A DNA stretch of 64,000 nt from Fibrobacteria bacterium (GTDB taxonomy: Bacteria > Fibrobacterota > Fibrobacteria > UBA5070). Each line of letters opens with the position of its first letter. The stretch's first letter is position 1. The translations under genes and the position numbers were made by a program. The stretch is taken from the NCBI GenBank assembly GCA_020633825.1, contig JACKCV010000003.1, forward strand, positions 496,001-560,000, written 5' to 3'. The notes under the pieces are model-generated. The model ran no database searches and was not told the origin of the DNA. It saw only the letters and a program-made list of their open reading frames with translations. Positions 44,330-53,532 of this stretch are shown one piece after another.

Positions 44330-45898
44330 TCAGGGAGGGTTAGAGGATCGAGTCCGAAATCTACTACCCAGCCTCCTGGACGCATCCCGAATTCCGGGCC
44401 AATCCCGCCACCAACCGACCGACACCACGCATCCCCCCCCCACCAGACCGGTCAGGACCGCGGAGGGCAATCCAGGATGGAGATCGGCGACCCATCGGCT
44501 GGCCAGAGCCGCGGGAACCGCCACGGCCAGCGTTTCCGCGACCCACCGGAACACCCCTCGGAAGGCGTCTTGGCTGGAAGGAGATCTTCTCCAGGCGACC
44601 ACGAACACGGTGGTCTGCAGGAGGATGAGCAGGAGAAGACCCGGCCCCACGCCCTGCTTCCCCCAGACACGCACCATTCCCGCCCATGCGGGCCAGGCGG
44701 CGAGGACCGCGAGGGTTCCCAGGAAGGCGCTGGTCCAGAACCGGTCGCGGGCGTACATGCCTCGAACCAGCACGATCTGCAGACTCCAGGGGAGCACGGA
44801 CCAGACCATCCATCGCAACGGGGTGCTCACCGCGGCCACGGCCCCCGCGTCGAAGGCTCCCCGTTGGAAGGCCAGTCTCACCAGCTCGGGAGCGAAGGCG
44901 CAAGCGAATGCCGAGGCGGGGATCAAGGCCACCACCAGTCGTTGCAGCGATCGGTTCAACAGGCTCTGCAGCTCGCTCCAGCGCTCCTGCACCGCCAATT
45001 CCACCAGGAACGGATAGGAGGCCACCCCCGTGGCCTGACCGAAGAAGGCCACCAGCACCATGGTCAACCGGAACGCGTAGCTGGCCTCCGCGACCGCGCC
45101 GGTCCCCAGGAACCCCGCCAGACGGCGCAGGAGGAACTCCGAGGAGAATCCCAACGTGAGCCCGAGCATGAGCGGAAGCGTCCTCCACAGGAAGGCCTTG
45201 AGATCGGTGACATCGCGTTCCGGAAGGGCGTGGCGCACGCCGGCCTTCCGTCCCGCCCACCACTGGAGGATCAGATGTCCGAAGAACGCTCCCCCCAGGA
45301 CTCCCCAGGCGAAGCCCTCGGCGCCGATCTCCGGGGCCAGGAACCATCCCCCCAGCAGGATCCCCAGGTTGTAGATCAGCGGAGCCAGGGCGGGCGCCCA
45401 GAACACCTTCCGGGCGTATTGGGCCCCGTTCCAGGCCCCGGCGAGAAGGAACGCGATCTGGGCGGGAAGCAGGATGCGGGTGATCTCCACGGCGCGGTCC
45501 ATGGACGCCGTCCCCGCCAGACCCGGTTGCAGGAGCTCCAGGGCGGGCCGCGCGAAGATCCACAACGAGGCGATGGACACCAGCCCCCCCGCGGCGAGGA
45601 ACAGGACCACCCCACCGAGGAAGCGGGCGGCGGCGTCCTCGCCTCCTTCGCGCAACCGGCGGGCGTAGAGCGGCACGAAGGACACGGACAGGAATCCCCC
45701 CGCGAGCATGGTGTTCACCAGGTCGGGAAGGAGAAAGGCGGTGGCGTAGGCGTCGGCCTCGATCCCGGTTCCCAGCCGCGCGGCCAGGAGCGCCTCGCGC
45801 ACGAGCCCGAGAACACGCGAAAGGAGCACGGAGGCCATCAGGACCATGGTGGCGCGCGCCATGGTTCGCCCCGAGGATGTCTTCGATTCGATGGTCAT
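44330..45898 (-). CDS. murJ: Lipid II flippase MurJ
   Basis: A 522-residue inner-membrane protein with about 14 helices, MurJ/MviN class of the MOP superfamily. Signatures LLSRVLGLVREALLAARLG, ADAYATAFLLPDLVNTMLAGG and the NLGILLGGW region match. It should flip lipid II across the membrane for peptidoglycan synthesis. Start is ATG 45898 or possibly ATG 45862; neither has a strong ribosome site. Divergent from the SPOUT gene; the 61-base gap must carry both promoters. Leads an operon with the kinase and LpoA-like protein. Confidence 0.95.
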   Translation of the reverse strand: MTIESKTSSGRTMARATMVLMASVLLSRVLGLVREALLAARLGTGIEADAYATAFLLPDLVNTMLAGGFLSVSFVPLYARRLREGGEDAAARFLGGVVLFLAAGGLVSIASLWIFARPALELLQPGLAGTASMDRAVEITRILLPAQIAFLLAGAWNGAQYARKVFWAPALAPLIYNLGILLGGWFLAPEIGAEGFAWGVLGGAFFGHLILQWWAGRKAGVRHALPERDVTDLKAFLWRTLPLMLGLTLGFSSEFLLRRLAGFLGTGAVAEASYAFRLTMVLVAFFGQATGVASYPFLVELAVQERWSELQSLLNRSLQRLVVALIPASAFACAFAPELVRLAFQRGAFDAGAVAAVSTPLRWMVWSVLPWSLQIVLVRGMYARDRFWTSAFLGTLAVLAAWPAWAGMVRVWGKQGVGPGLLLLILLQTTVFVVAWRRSPSSQDAFRGVFRWVAETLAVAVPAALASRWVADLHPGLPSAVLTGLVGGGCVVSVGWWRDWPGIRDASRRLGSRFRTRSSNPP

Positions 45899-45959
45899 GG
45901 ACGCGCCAAAGGTACGACGCACATTGCCATCCCGACCTTCGCGTTGCAGATTCGAACCC

Positions 45960-46673
45960 GTGCAGAACCTGAACAGAATCGTGCTCGTCGAACCGGAATT
46001 GCCCGAAAACATCGGATTCGTCGCACGCGCGATGAGCTGCTTCGGATGGAGCGACCTCGCCGTGGTGGGCCCGGCCCTCGACCCGACCTCCGCCGCCTGG
46101 AGGACCGCCACCCTCGGCAAGGAGATCCTCGACGCGGCCACTTCCCACGAAACGCTCCTCTCGGCGTTCGGACCGGCGCGCACCACCATCGCTTTCACCC
46201 GACGCCCGCACCAGAAGGGGCTGGTCGACCTTCCCGACCTGGCACGTCGCCTGCCGGATCTGGAGTCCCCGGTCGCCCTGGTCTTCGGACGGGAATCCAT
46301 CGGCCTGACCTCCGACGAGGTCCTCGCCTGCGACCTGGCCTGCCAGATTCCGACCCACCACCCCACCGGCTCGCTCAACCTGGGCCAGGCCGTGGCCATC
46401 GCCCTGTCCCACCTGCACGACCGCCCGGCCCCGCCCCCTTCCGGGAGCGTCTCCCGAGGTGCGGCCCTGGCGAGCCTGCGCGAGGAGTGGGTCCGCGGCA
46501 CCCTGGAACGGACCGATCTCCTGGGCATCCTGCACCCCGCCCGGAGGGAAGCCGGACGCCGACATCTCGCGTCGCTCTTCCGACGGTTGCGGCCCAGTCG
46601 CGAGGAGTTGCGCTTCCTGACCGCCCTGCTGATCCGCCTGACCAGGAATCCTCCCAAGAGCGAGGGGAACTGA
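45960..46673 (+). CDS. SPOUT-class RNA methyltransferase (TrmJ-like)
   Basis: A 237-residue SpoU/TrmH-superfamily enzyme. Motif 1 LVEPELPENIGFVARAM, motif 2 LVFGRESIGLTSDEV and motif 3 IPTHHPTGSLNLGQAVAI form the knotted SAM site. Together with the C-terminal helical extension this matches TrmJ (tRNA Cm32/Um32 2'-O-methyltransferase). The GTG start at 45960 begins QNLNRIVLVEP, as in TrmJ proteins; upstream ATGs would add non-homologous residues that overlap the divergent murJ. Target assignment is moderate. Confidence 0.88.
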   Translation: MQNLNRIVLVEPELPENIGFVARAMSCFGWSDLAVVGPALDPTSAAWRTATLGKEILDAATSHETLLSAFGPARTTIAFTRRPHQKGLVDLPDLARRLPDLESPVALVFGRESIGLTSDEVLACDLACQIPTHHPTGSLNLGQAVAIALSHLHDRPAPPPSGSVSRGAALASLREEWVRGTLERTDLLGILHPARREAGRRHLASLFRRLRPSREELRFLTALLIRLTRNPPKSEGN

Positions 46674-46851
46674 GAGTTCCCCCGGCGCCTCCGATCGTGT
46701 CGCACCCGATGGTCCACGAGGGCCGATTTTGGCGCGAAATCGTCGCAACTCCTTGATCCACAAGCCCTTGGAATGGGGTTTTCAGGGGTCGCATCCTCCT
46801 ACCCCCCCCTTTCCATGGGGGTTTCAGGCCGACGATCTGCCAGAAAGCCCA

Positions 46852-46880
46852 TTGCTTCTAGGCTTGCACGGTGGTATGTT
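46852..46880 (+). promoter_or_regulatory. Promoter of the HU gene
   Basis: TTGCTT (46852-46857), 17-base spacer, TATGTT (46875-46880), placing transcription start about 65 bases before the HU start codon. The upstream sequence also has a GGGGTTTTCAGGGG / CCATGGGGGTTTCAGG near-repeat. Confidence 0.6.
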
Positions 46881-46953
46881 CCTGTCATCGTCGATCCGGA
46901 CCGGACCGACGAAAGATCCCCATACCAGAGAATCCACCCACGAAGGGAATCCA

Positions 46954-47256
46954 ATGAACAAGGCTGACCTCGTCGCCAAGGTACAGGAAATCGCCGAGCT
47001 CGAGAGCAAGGCTGCTGCGGAACGCGCCGTATCCGCCGTCCTCGAGGCCCTGACCGAAGGCCTCAAGAAAGACGGATCCGTTGCCCTGATCGGCTTCGGT
47101 ACCTTCGACGTCAAGGAGCGCAAGGCTCGCACCGGCGTGAATCCCGCCACCGGCGAGAAGATCAAGATCGCCGCCTCCAAGACCGTTTCCTTCAAGGTCG
47201 GCAAGGCCCTCAAGGAAGAGTTCAACAAGACCAAGAAGGCCGCCAAGAAGAAGTAA
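46954..47256 (+). CDS. HU-family histone-like DNA-binding protein
   Basis: A 100-residue HU/IHF-fold protein. Opening MNKADLVAKVQ, arm region GFGTFDVKERKARTGVNPATGEKI and a Lys-rich C-terminal tail (TKKAAKKK) are typical. It bends and compacts DNA as a dimer. AAGGGAA precedes the start. It has a good promoter, two tandem hairpins after the stop and no co-transcribed neighbour, as expected for a highly expressed chromatin protein. Confidence 0.97.
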   Translation: MNKADLVAKVQEIAELESKAAAERAVSAVLEALTEGLKKDGSVALIGFGTFDVKERKARTGVNPATGEKIKIAASKTVSFKVGKALKEEFNKTKKAAKKK

Positions 47257-47261
47257 GACGA

Positions 47262-47281
47262 ATTCCGTCATCTGACGGAAT
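47262..47281. repeat. Perfect inverted repeat after HU
   Basis: ATTCCGTCA-TC-TGACGGAAT, a nine-base perfect palindrome six bases beyond the HU stop and immediately before the terminator. It may be an RNA-stabilising hairpin or a protein site. Confidence 0.65.
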
Positions 47282-47286
47282 CTGTC

Positions 47287-47322
47287 AGACCCCGCCGGGA
47301 TTTCCCGACGGGGTCTTTTCTT
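47287..47322 (+). terminator. HU terminator
   Basis: Stem AGACCCCG-x-CGGGA / CCCGA-CGGGGTCT around TTT, followed by TTTTCTT. A classical rho-independent terminator. Confidence 0.85.
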
Positions 47323-47385
47323 GTCCACCCTCCCCCCCGCGGCCGCGCCTTCGAAAGAAGGGCTCGAGCGGGTGGAAGGACTCCT

Positions 47386-47425
47386 GGAAAAGCGAAGCGC
47401 CCTCCCCGGGATCGGGAAGGGCGCT
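47386..47425 (-). terminator. Terminator of the exported minus-strand gene
   Basis: On the minus strand AGCGCCCT pairs with AGGGCGCT across a 14-base loop, followed by TTCGCTTTTCC, 27 bases past the stop at 47452. Confidence 0.65.
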
Positions 47426-47451
47426 TTCGGTGCCGGAGAGGGCGTCGGGAA

Positions 47452-48414
47452 TCAGGGAGCGGGGATGCGCACGGCACCCAGGCCCAAGGCGCGCACGAAA
47501 TACACGCCCCGCGGAACCATGACGCCCTTGGCATCCCGACCGTCCCAGTTCACCAGGGTGGCCGCGGGGAGTTCGCGAACCACGCGACCGTCGGGCGACA
47601 GGATGGACAGAGCGACGGGACGAGGCAGGACGAACCGGTAGCCCGAAGTGGTGCGGTAGGCCCCGAAGGCGGGGGATCGCAAGGCGGCCTTGTGGACGTT
47701 GCTGGTGCTGGCCAGGGACCATTGCGTCGGTTCGTAGGAGTACTTGGCTTCGGTGATGCGTGCGGAGACCCGCACCGAGTCGAGACCATGCCCCACCGAA
47801 TCGAGCGCTCCCGAGAGCTGGTCGAGGTATCCGGAGACATCGTCGAAGGCCATTTCCCGCAGGGCGGAGGCGTAGGGGCGATAGCCACTGTAGGAATAGC
47901 TTCCGTTCCCGTTGGAGAAGCGGAAGGTGGCGAACTGGATCATGTAGGTCGAGGGAGTGGGCGCTGCGGGCATGCCGATCTGCCAACGGGTTCCATCGAC
48001 CTCCCAGAATCCCTTGACGGAAATCCCCGAGAATTTGACCGCTCCGTAACTGACCGCCTTCGCGGATCTGGTCAGGGTGTCGGCGGAAGGAGTCCAGACT
48101 TCCTGCCCCCGGACGGTGGCGCCGATGTCGCGGGCCCGCAGGAATTTCACCGCATCCAGGGAATCGCCCCCGCAGTTCGACTGGAACTGGATGGGCAGCT
48201 GGATCTCGCTGGTGTCGAGGATGGGGGCCATGGAGAGGGATCGGGCATCGCCGAGGGAGGAGGCCGACACCTCGGAGGAATCCCAGTGGTCGGTCCGCAC
48301 GTCCCGGAAGCTCAGGGTGAATTGCTTCAGCCCGGAGACGTAGAGGGTATCCGTGCAAGTCGCTCCGGCCACGACGGCCGTCAGAGATGAAACCAGGACA
48401 AGGGAGCGAAACAT
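47452..48414 (-). CDS. Exported protein with FlgD-like C-terminal tail
   Basis: A 320-residue exported protein of unknown function. Signal peptide (1-17). The mature region of about 230 residues is unfamiliar. The C-terminal 70 residues form a FlgD-like Ig or sorting-tail module (LSILSPDGRVVRELP, then VNWDGRDAKGVMVPRGVYFVRA). GGAGG lies seven bases before the ATG. Downstream of rpiA on the same strand with a 100-base gap; a dedicated terminator follows. Confidence 0.78.
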   Translation of the reverse strand: MFRSLVLVSSLTAVVAGATCTDTLYVSGLKQFTLSFRDVRTDHWDSSEVSASSLGDARSLSMAPILDTSEIQLPIQFQSNCGGDSLDAVKFLRARDIGATVRGQEVWTPSADTLTRSAKAVSYGAVKFSGISVKGFWEVDGTRWQIGMPAAPTPSTYMIQFATFRFSNGNGSYSYSGYRPYASALREMAFDDVSGYLDQLSGALDSVGHGLDSVRVSARITEAKYSYEPTQWSLASTSNVHKAALRSPAFGAYRTTSGYRFVLPRPVALSILSPDGRVVRELPAATLVNWDGRDAKGVMVPRGVYFVRALGLGAVRIPAP

Positions 48415-48515
48415 GGTGCCTCCGGAAAGGGCGATATGGGGACTCGGATTCCCCCATGATCTTACTTCCAGGATGGTGTTTCCAGTAGCCCCATCTTCCA
48501 GGGTGCTGGAGAGCC

Positions 48516-49229
48516 TTACTCGACGGGAGTACGTTCGCCCGATCTGGGCCGCAGGGTTTCGACCCTTCCATCGGCATAGGCCACGAACGCGACCTCGGCC
48601 ATGCCCACGAACAGGCCGTGTTCCAGGAGCCCGCACACGGTGTCGAGGCGGCACGCCAGATCCGCGGGATCGGAGACGGGACCGAAATCGGCATCGACGA
48701 TGGGATTCCCGTTGTCGGAGAGGACCTGGACCCCCTCCCGAGTGCGCGGATGGACGGTGGCACCCAACGCGGCGATCCGTCCCAGCGTCCCCCCCATGGC
48801 GAAGGGAAGCACCTCCAAGGGGATCATGCGCGAGGACCCCAGAGCGGGGACCACCTTGGTGGAGTCGGCGATGACGGCGAATCTGCGGGCGGAGGTCTCC
48901 ACCAGCTTCTCCCGGAAATGGGCCGCACCACCTCCCTTCACCAGATTCAGGTCGGGATCGATCTCGTCCGCCCCGTCGATGGCCAGATCCAGTTCCCCGA
49001 GATCGTCGACGGATTCGATGCGGATCCCCAAGCCTTCGGCGAGGTCCGCAGTGTCCTTGGAGGTGGCGCAGCAACGAACCGACAACCCCTCGCGGGAAAT
49101 CCGCTCGGCGAGGAGTTCCACCAGGTGCTTGGCCGTGGATCCCGTGCCCAGCCCGAGCTTCATGCCATCCTGTACCAATTCCAAGGCGGCCGCAGCCGCA
49201 CGTCGCTTCGCCACTTCAAGTTCGTTCAT
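48516..49229 (-). CDS. rpiA: Ribose-5-phosphate isomerase A
   Basis: A 237-residue enzyme interconverting ribose-5-phosphate and ribulose-5-phosphate in the pentose phosphate pathway. Family motifs: MKLGLGTGSTAKH (phosphate-binding), DGADEIDPDLNLVKGGGAAHFREK (catalytic Asp, Glu and Lys) and DNGNPIVDADF. Full length. ATG at 49229 is the family-typical start (MNELEVAKRRAAAAALELV). It is divergent from the DUF1647-like gene. Confidence 0.96.
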   Translation of the reverse strand: MNELEVAKRRAAAAALELVQDGMKLGLGTGSTAKHLVELLAERISREGLSVRCCATSKDTADLAEGLGIRIESVDDLGELDLAIDGADEIDPDLNLVKGGGAAHFREKLVETSARRFAVIADSTKVVPALGSSRMIPLEVLPFAMGGTLGRIAALGATVHPRTREGVQVLSDNGNPIVDADFGPVSDPADLACRLDTVCGLLEHGLFVGMAEVAFVAYADGRVETLRPRSGERTPVE

Positions 49230-49337
49230 GGTGGGGCGCAAAGTAGTTCCCCCGACCGGTTCCCGCATTGCGGCCTTGCTATGCTTGATGGCTTCACGAG
49301 GGGTCCAGTTCCCCGTCATCGCGAAAGGTGCCCCAAC

Positions 49338-50114
49338 GTGCCTCCCTGGCTCCAGGCCCTCCGATCGGGGCTGCGTCGACTCGAACTCCTTCCTTCCCTG
49401 GCCACCACCGGGCGCACCGACCCCGACGATCTGACCGTGGTGACGGGGGCGAGCGCGAGCCACTTCAAGAGTCTGCTGCAGATGCTCGGTTCGGTGCGAG
49501 CGCAGGAACCCTCCGTCGACCTCGTCGCGTGGGACCTCGGACTGGAGCCCGAACAGCACGCGCAGCTGCGACGCTCCTTCCCCGACGTGGAGGTCCGCAC
49601 CTTCGATTATCCCGTCTTTCCCGACTGGATGTGGATCCACAACCACGATGGATGCTACGCCTGGAAACCCGTCATCATTTCCGACATGGTGCGCGAAAAG
49701 GGGGGGCTGATCCTGTGGATGGACGCCGGGAACTTCCTCGACGCTCCCCTCGACCGCATCCGCCGCTTCATCCGCCACGGTGGTTTCCATTCCCCCCGCT
49801 CCCCGGGAACCCTCCAGCGTTGGACCCATCCGGCGACCCTCCGTCGCCTGGCGGTGCCCCGTGGACTCTGGGGAAAGCCCAACCTCGCCGCGAACCTGGT
49901 CGGCATCGATTCCCGCCATCCCACCGCGCGCGTCCTGGTGGAAGCGTGGCGCGCCGCCGCCCTGGACAAGGAGACCATCGCTCCGGTCGGCAGCGACGCC
50001 TCCAACCACCGGCAGGACCAGGCCCTTCTGTCCTGCCTGGCCCACATGCTGGGCGTGGTGAAGAGTTCTCCGCGCGCCTACTACGGAGTACGGGTGCACC
50101 AGGACTGCGACTGA
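49338..50114 (+). CDS. DUF1647-like protein, possible glycosyltransferase
   Basis: A 258-residue cytoplasmic protein. The pattern LTVVTGASASHFKSLLQMLGSV, then DLVAWDLGLEP and AWKPVIISDMV with WMDAGNF recalls DUF1647 and similar nucleotide-sugar enzymes with a DxD-like acidic site. It starts at a GTG (49338) with AAGGTG upstream. It ends 40 bases before gyrB on the same strand and may share its transcript. Activity is a guess. Confidence 0.68.
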   Translation: MPPWLQALRSGLRRLELLPSLATTGRTDPDDLTVVTGASASHFKSLLQMLGSVRAQEPSVDLVAWDLGLEPEQHAQLRRSFPDVEVRTFDYPVFPDWMWIHNHDGCYAWKPVIISDMVREKGGLILWMDAGNFLDAPLDRIRRFIRHGGFHSPRSPGTLQRWTHPATLRRLAVPRGLWGKPNLAANLVGIDSRHPTARVLVEAWRAAALDKETIAPVGSDASNHRQDQALLSCLAHMLGVVKSSPRAYYGVRVHQDCD

Positions 50115-50154
50115 CCCCCCAATTCCCGCTCCGGGAGCTAGCTTTGCAAGCCTC

Positions 50155-52062
50155 ATGAGCACCGAATACAGCGCCAGTTCCATCAAGATCCTCGAAGGCC
50201 TCGAGGCGGTCCGCAAACGTCCTGCGATGTACATCGGCTCCACCGACGTGCGTGGTCTGCACCACCTCGTCTGGGAGGTCGTCGACAACGCCGTCGACGA
50301 GGCGTTGGCCGGCCACTGCACGCTGATCCGGGTCGACGTCACGTCCGACAACAGGATCCGCGTCCAGGACAACGGGCGAGGCATCCCCACCGACATGCAC
50401 GAATCCGGCATCTCCGGCGTCGAAGTGGTCATGACCAAGTTGCACGCGGGCGGCAAGTTCGACGACAACACCTACAAGGTGTCCGCTGGCTTGCACGGTG
50501 TGGGCGTGTCCTGCGTGAACGCCTTGGCTTCCGACCTGGTCGTGACCGTCGCGCGCAACGGGACGCTGCATCGGCAGCGGTTCGAGCGTGGCGTGGCCGT
50601 CACCTCCCTGGAGATCCTCGGGGAAACCACCGAACGCGGCACCACCGTCGAGTTCAAGCCCGACAACGAGATCTTCGAGACTCTGATCTACGACCGCCAC
50701 ACCTTGGCCAACCGTCTGAGGGATCTGGCGTTCCTCAATCCGGAACTGAACATCCTCTTCACCGACGAGCGCCTTCCCGAGGACGACCCGCTCCGGCAGG
50801 AGGCCTTCCACTTCCCGGGCGGACTGCAGTCCTACGTCGAATTCCTCGACCGCAAGCGCACCCCGATCCACCCCCAGGCGATCCGGATCAGCGCGGAGTC
50901 CCCGATCCCGGTGGACATCGCGATGCAGTACAACGACACCTACAACGAGTGCGTGTACAGCTTCGTGAACAACGTCCACACCACCGACGGCGGAACGCAC
51001 GAATCGGGCTTCAAGGCGGCGCTCACCCGCGTGGTGAACCAGTACGCGCAATCGAAGTTCCAGGGCAAGCTCAAGGACCTTTCCATCGAAGGCGACGACG
51101 CCCGCGAAGGCCTCACCGCCGTCGTCAGCATCCGTCTGGCCGAGCCCCAGTTCGAAGGCCAGACCAAGCACAAGCTCGGCAATTCCGAGGTGAAGTCCCA
51201 GGTCGAGTCGATCGCCTACGAAGGACTCGCACGGTGGTTCGAGGAGAATCCCGCGATCGCCAAATCGATCGTGGAGAAGATCATCCAGGCCGCCACGGCC
51301 CGCGAAGCCGCGCGCAAGGCGCGTCAACTCGCCCGCCGCAAGAATGTCCTGGAAGGAGCGGGACTGCCCGGGAAACTCGCCGATTGCCAGAGCCGCAAAC
51401 CCGAGGAATGCGAGCTCTACCTGGTCGAGGGCGATTCCGCGGGTGGGTCGGCCAAGCAGGCGCGCGACCGCGTGTTCCAGGCCATCATGCCGCTGCGAGG
51501 CAAGATCCTGAACGTGCAACGCGTGCGCATCGACAAGGCCCTGTCGTCCGAGGCCATCCAGACCATCGCGCAGGCGATCGGGTCGGGCGTCGGCGAACAG
51601 TTCAACCTGGAGAAGGTCCGGTACCACAAGATCATCCTCATGACCGACGCCGACGTCGACGGAAGCCACATCCAGACGTTGCTTCTCACGTTCTTCTACC
51701 GGTTCATGCCCGACCTCATCAAGGCGGGATATCTCTACATCGCCCAGCCTCCCCTCTACAAGGTGAAGTGGGGCAAGAACGAACAGTACGCCTTCGACGA
51801 CCGCGAGCTCGAGAAGATCCTCGAAGTCGCCGGAGAAAAGCGCGGCGTGTACATCCAGCGCTACAAGGGCCTGGGCGAGATGAACCCCGAGCAGCTGGCC
51901 ACCACCACCATGATGCCCGCCCACCGGACCCTCCGGCAGGTCGCCATCGAGGATGCCCTGGACGCGGCCGAAATGTTCGAAACCCTCATGGGGGAAGAAG
52001 TCGAACCGAGGCGGAAGTTCATCGAGGACAACGCCCACCTGGTCGGCGCTCTCGATATCTGA
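50155..52062 (+). CDS. gyrB: DNA gyrase subunit B
   Basis: A 635-residue ATPase subunit of gyrase. GHKL motifs (VVDNAVDEALAG, DNGRGIPTDMHE, GLHGVGVSCVNAL), the Toprim domain (ECELYLVEGDSAGGSAKQ and MTDADVDGSHI) and the C-terminal QRYKGLGEMNPEQLATTTM are all present. QAIMPLRGKILNVQ favours GyrB over ParE. The stop overlaps the next start by one base (TGATG). No gyrA is in the window. Confidence 0.97.
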   Translation: MSTEYSASSIKILEGLEAVRKRPAMYIGSTDVRGLHHLVWEVVDNAVDEALAGHCTLIRVDVTSDNRIRVQDNGRGIPTDMHESGISGVEVVMTKLHAGGKFDDNTYKVSAGLHGVGVSCVNALASDLVVTVARNGTLHRQRFERGVAVTSLEILGETTERGTTVEFKPDNEIFETLIYDRHTLANRLRDLAFLNPELNILFTDERLPEDDPLRQEAFHFPGGLQSYVEFLDRKRTPIHPQAIRISAESPIPVDIAMQYNDTYNECVYSFVNNVHTTDGGTHESGFKAALTRVVNQYAQSKFQGKLKDLSIEGDDAREGLTAVVSIRLAEPQFEGQTKHKLGNSEVKSQVESIAYEGLARWFEENPAIAKSIVEKIIQAATAREAARKARQLARRKNVLEGAGLPGKLADCQSRKPEECELYLVEGDSAGGSAKQARDRVFQAIMPLRGKILNVQRVRIDKALSSEAIQTIAQAIGSGVGEQFNLEKVRYHKIILMTDADVDGSHIQTLLLTFFYRFMPDLIKAGYLYIAQPPLYKVKWGKNEQYAFDDRELEKILEVAGEKRGVYIQRYKGLGEMNPEQLATTTMMPAHRTLRQVAIEDALDAAEMFETLMGEEVEPRRKFIEDNAHLVGALDI

Positions 52063-52991
52063 TGCCCGAGGCGGATGCGCTCTGCCCCTGCCAGTCGGGG
52101 AAGGCCTTCGCCGCTTGTTGCGCCCGCTTCGCGGATGCCCCGCACCTTTCCGGGAGCGTCCCCGTGGCGCGCGCCCACGCCTCCCTCCGCCGTCACCTCC
52201 TCGACCTCTGCCGTTCCGCCGCCGACCTCCCCGAATTGTGGTTCGCCTGCCTCGACGAGTTCACCGATCCCGAACGTGAAGCGCTGGGAACCGTCGAGCG
52301 GCTCCAACAGCCCTTCCTCGACCACTTCATCTGGGATTGGTTCCGGAAGTACTCCGAGGCGCGCCCGATCGCGCGGATCGCACGGACCCTGGAAACCACC
52401 GATTTGCGGCAGGCCACGCGTCTCGACCAGTGGAGCCTGTCCCCTTGGCAACCTTGGGAAATCCTCGGGGCCCGAGGCGGCACCTGGGAGGTCCGGCGCC
52501 TCGGCACCGACCATGTCAGCACGATCCAACGCACCTTCCCCTCCACCTCGGTGCGCAAGGGGGACGGCGCCGTCTTCCGGCTGCTCCCCCACCTGGGCCA
52601 CGAGTTCGCGGGCCTCTCCGTGATGCGTTTCGCTGGCGCCCGCGGACTTGCAGGTCTCGAACACTCCTGGGATGAGATCTGCCGGACTGCGGGCATCCGC
52701 CCGTCCACGAAGCTTCGACCCGATGTGCACAACGAACTCTGGCATTCGGTCCACATGAGCCTTCTGCACCTGCATCCCGACCTCCATGGGCTGGAGCCCG
52801 CCGTCTCGTCCACCGAGCCCACCCCGTTGCTCGCGCAGGAGCTCGAACAGGTCGTGGCCGATCTCGCCCACCAAACACCCCTGCAAGCGGCCACCCACGA
52901 GATGGGAAGGCATCGTCTGCGCCGGTGGCTCGACCGCCGGATGCAATCCGGGGAAGACGTCTCGGCCCTCCGCCAGGCCCTGGGGATCTGA
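52062..52991 (+). CDS. SEC-C motif protein
   Basis: A 309-residue protein with a SEC-C zinc-binding motif at the N-terminus (CPCQSGKAFAACC, residues 8-20), whereas this motif is more often C-terminal, as in SecA. The remaining 290 residues are unfamiliar and contain HEFAGLSVMRFAG and a Glu/His-rich C-terminal part. The start shares one base with the gyrB stop. SEC-C domains bind zinc and often contact ribosome or SecB; the role here is unknown. Confidence 0.78.
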   Translation: MPEADALCPCQSGKAFAACCARFADAPHLSGSVPVARAHASLRRHLLDLCRSAADLPELWFACLDEFTDPEREALGTVERLQQPFLDHFIWDWFRKYSEARPIARIARTLETTDLRQATRLDQWSLSPWQPWEILGARGGTWEVRRLGTDHVSTIQRTFPSTSVRKGDGAVFRLLPHLGHEFAGLSVMRFAGARGLAGLEHSWDEICRTAGIRPSTKLRPDVHNELWHSVHMSLLHLHPDLHGLEPAVSSTEPTPLLAQELEQVVADLAHQTPLQAATHEMGRHRLRRWLDRRMQSGEDVSALRQALGI

Positions 52992-53146
52992 ACGCTCCTG
53001 TCCCGGAACGGATCGCCCTTTCGCCGCACGGCCGCCCCGTCGCCTCCAGGCGAGCCCATCCTCCCCCTGGGTGCTAGGTTTCCGCTCCTCCACCCCCCGA
53101 CCACGGCTCCGTCGCGCGACACCGAGCCCCACCTCAGGAACCAGCC

Positions 53147-53527
53147 ATGATCGAACGCATCGTCCAGCCTGTCGACTTCACCCCTCGAACGGAGGACCTT
53201 TCCGTGCGCGAGATGCAGCGGGTCACCGACGAATGGATCCGGACCGTCGGAGTCCGCTACTTCAACGAATTGACGAATTTCGCCCAACTCGCCGAGGAAG
53301 TGGGGGAAGTGGGTCGCCTGGTCTCTCGCATCTACGGGGAACAGAGTTTCAAGGAGTCCGACAAGGAGCGCGACCTCGGCGAGGAACTGGCCGACGTTCT
53401 CTGGGTGCTCACCTGCCTGGCCAACCAGACCGGCGTCGACCTGACGGATGCCTTCCACAAGCGTCTGGCCAAGAAGACCGCCCGCGACAAGACCCGCCAC
53501 CAGGAAAACGACAAACTGCGTTCCTGA
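53147..53527 (+). CDS. MazG-like nucleotide pyrophosphohydrolase
   Basis: A 126-residue all-alpha NTP-PPase. Metal ligands are visible in LAEEVGEVGRLV (EE-x2-E) and DLGEELADVLWVL (ExxD). Such enzymes hydrolyse non-canonical or excess nucleoside triphosphates to monophosphates. It stands alone, convergent with the lipoprotein on its right. Confidence 0.88.
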   Translation: MIERIVQPVDFTPRTEDLSVREMQRVTDEWIRTVGVRYFNELTNFAQLAEEVGEVGRLVSRIYGEQSFKESDKERDLGEELADVLWVLTCLANQTGVDLTDAFHKRLAKKTARDKTRHQENDKLRS

Positions 53528-53532
53528 GAGCG

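Noticed and set aside
44330..46717. murJ extended to 46717
   Set aside because: The extension is antisense to the SPOUT methyltransferase and lacks MurJ features; the conserved start is near 45898.
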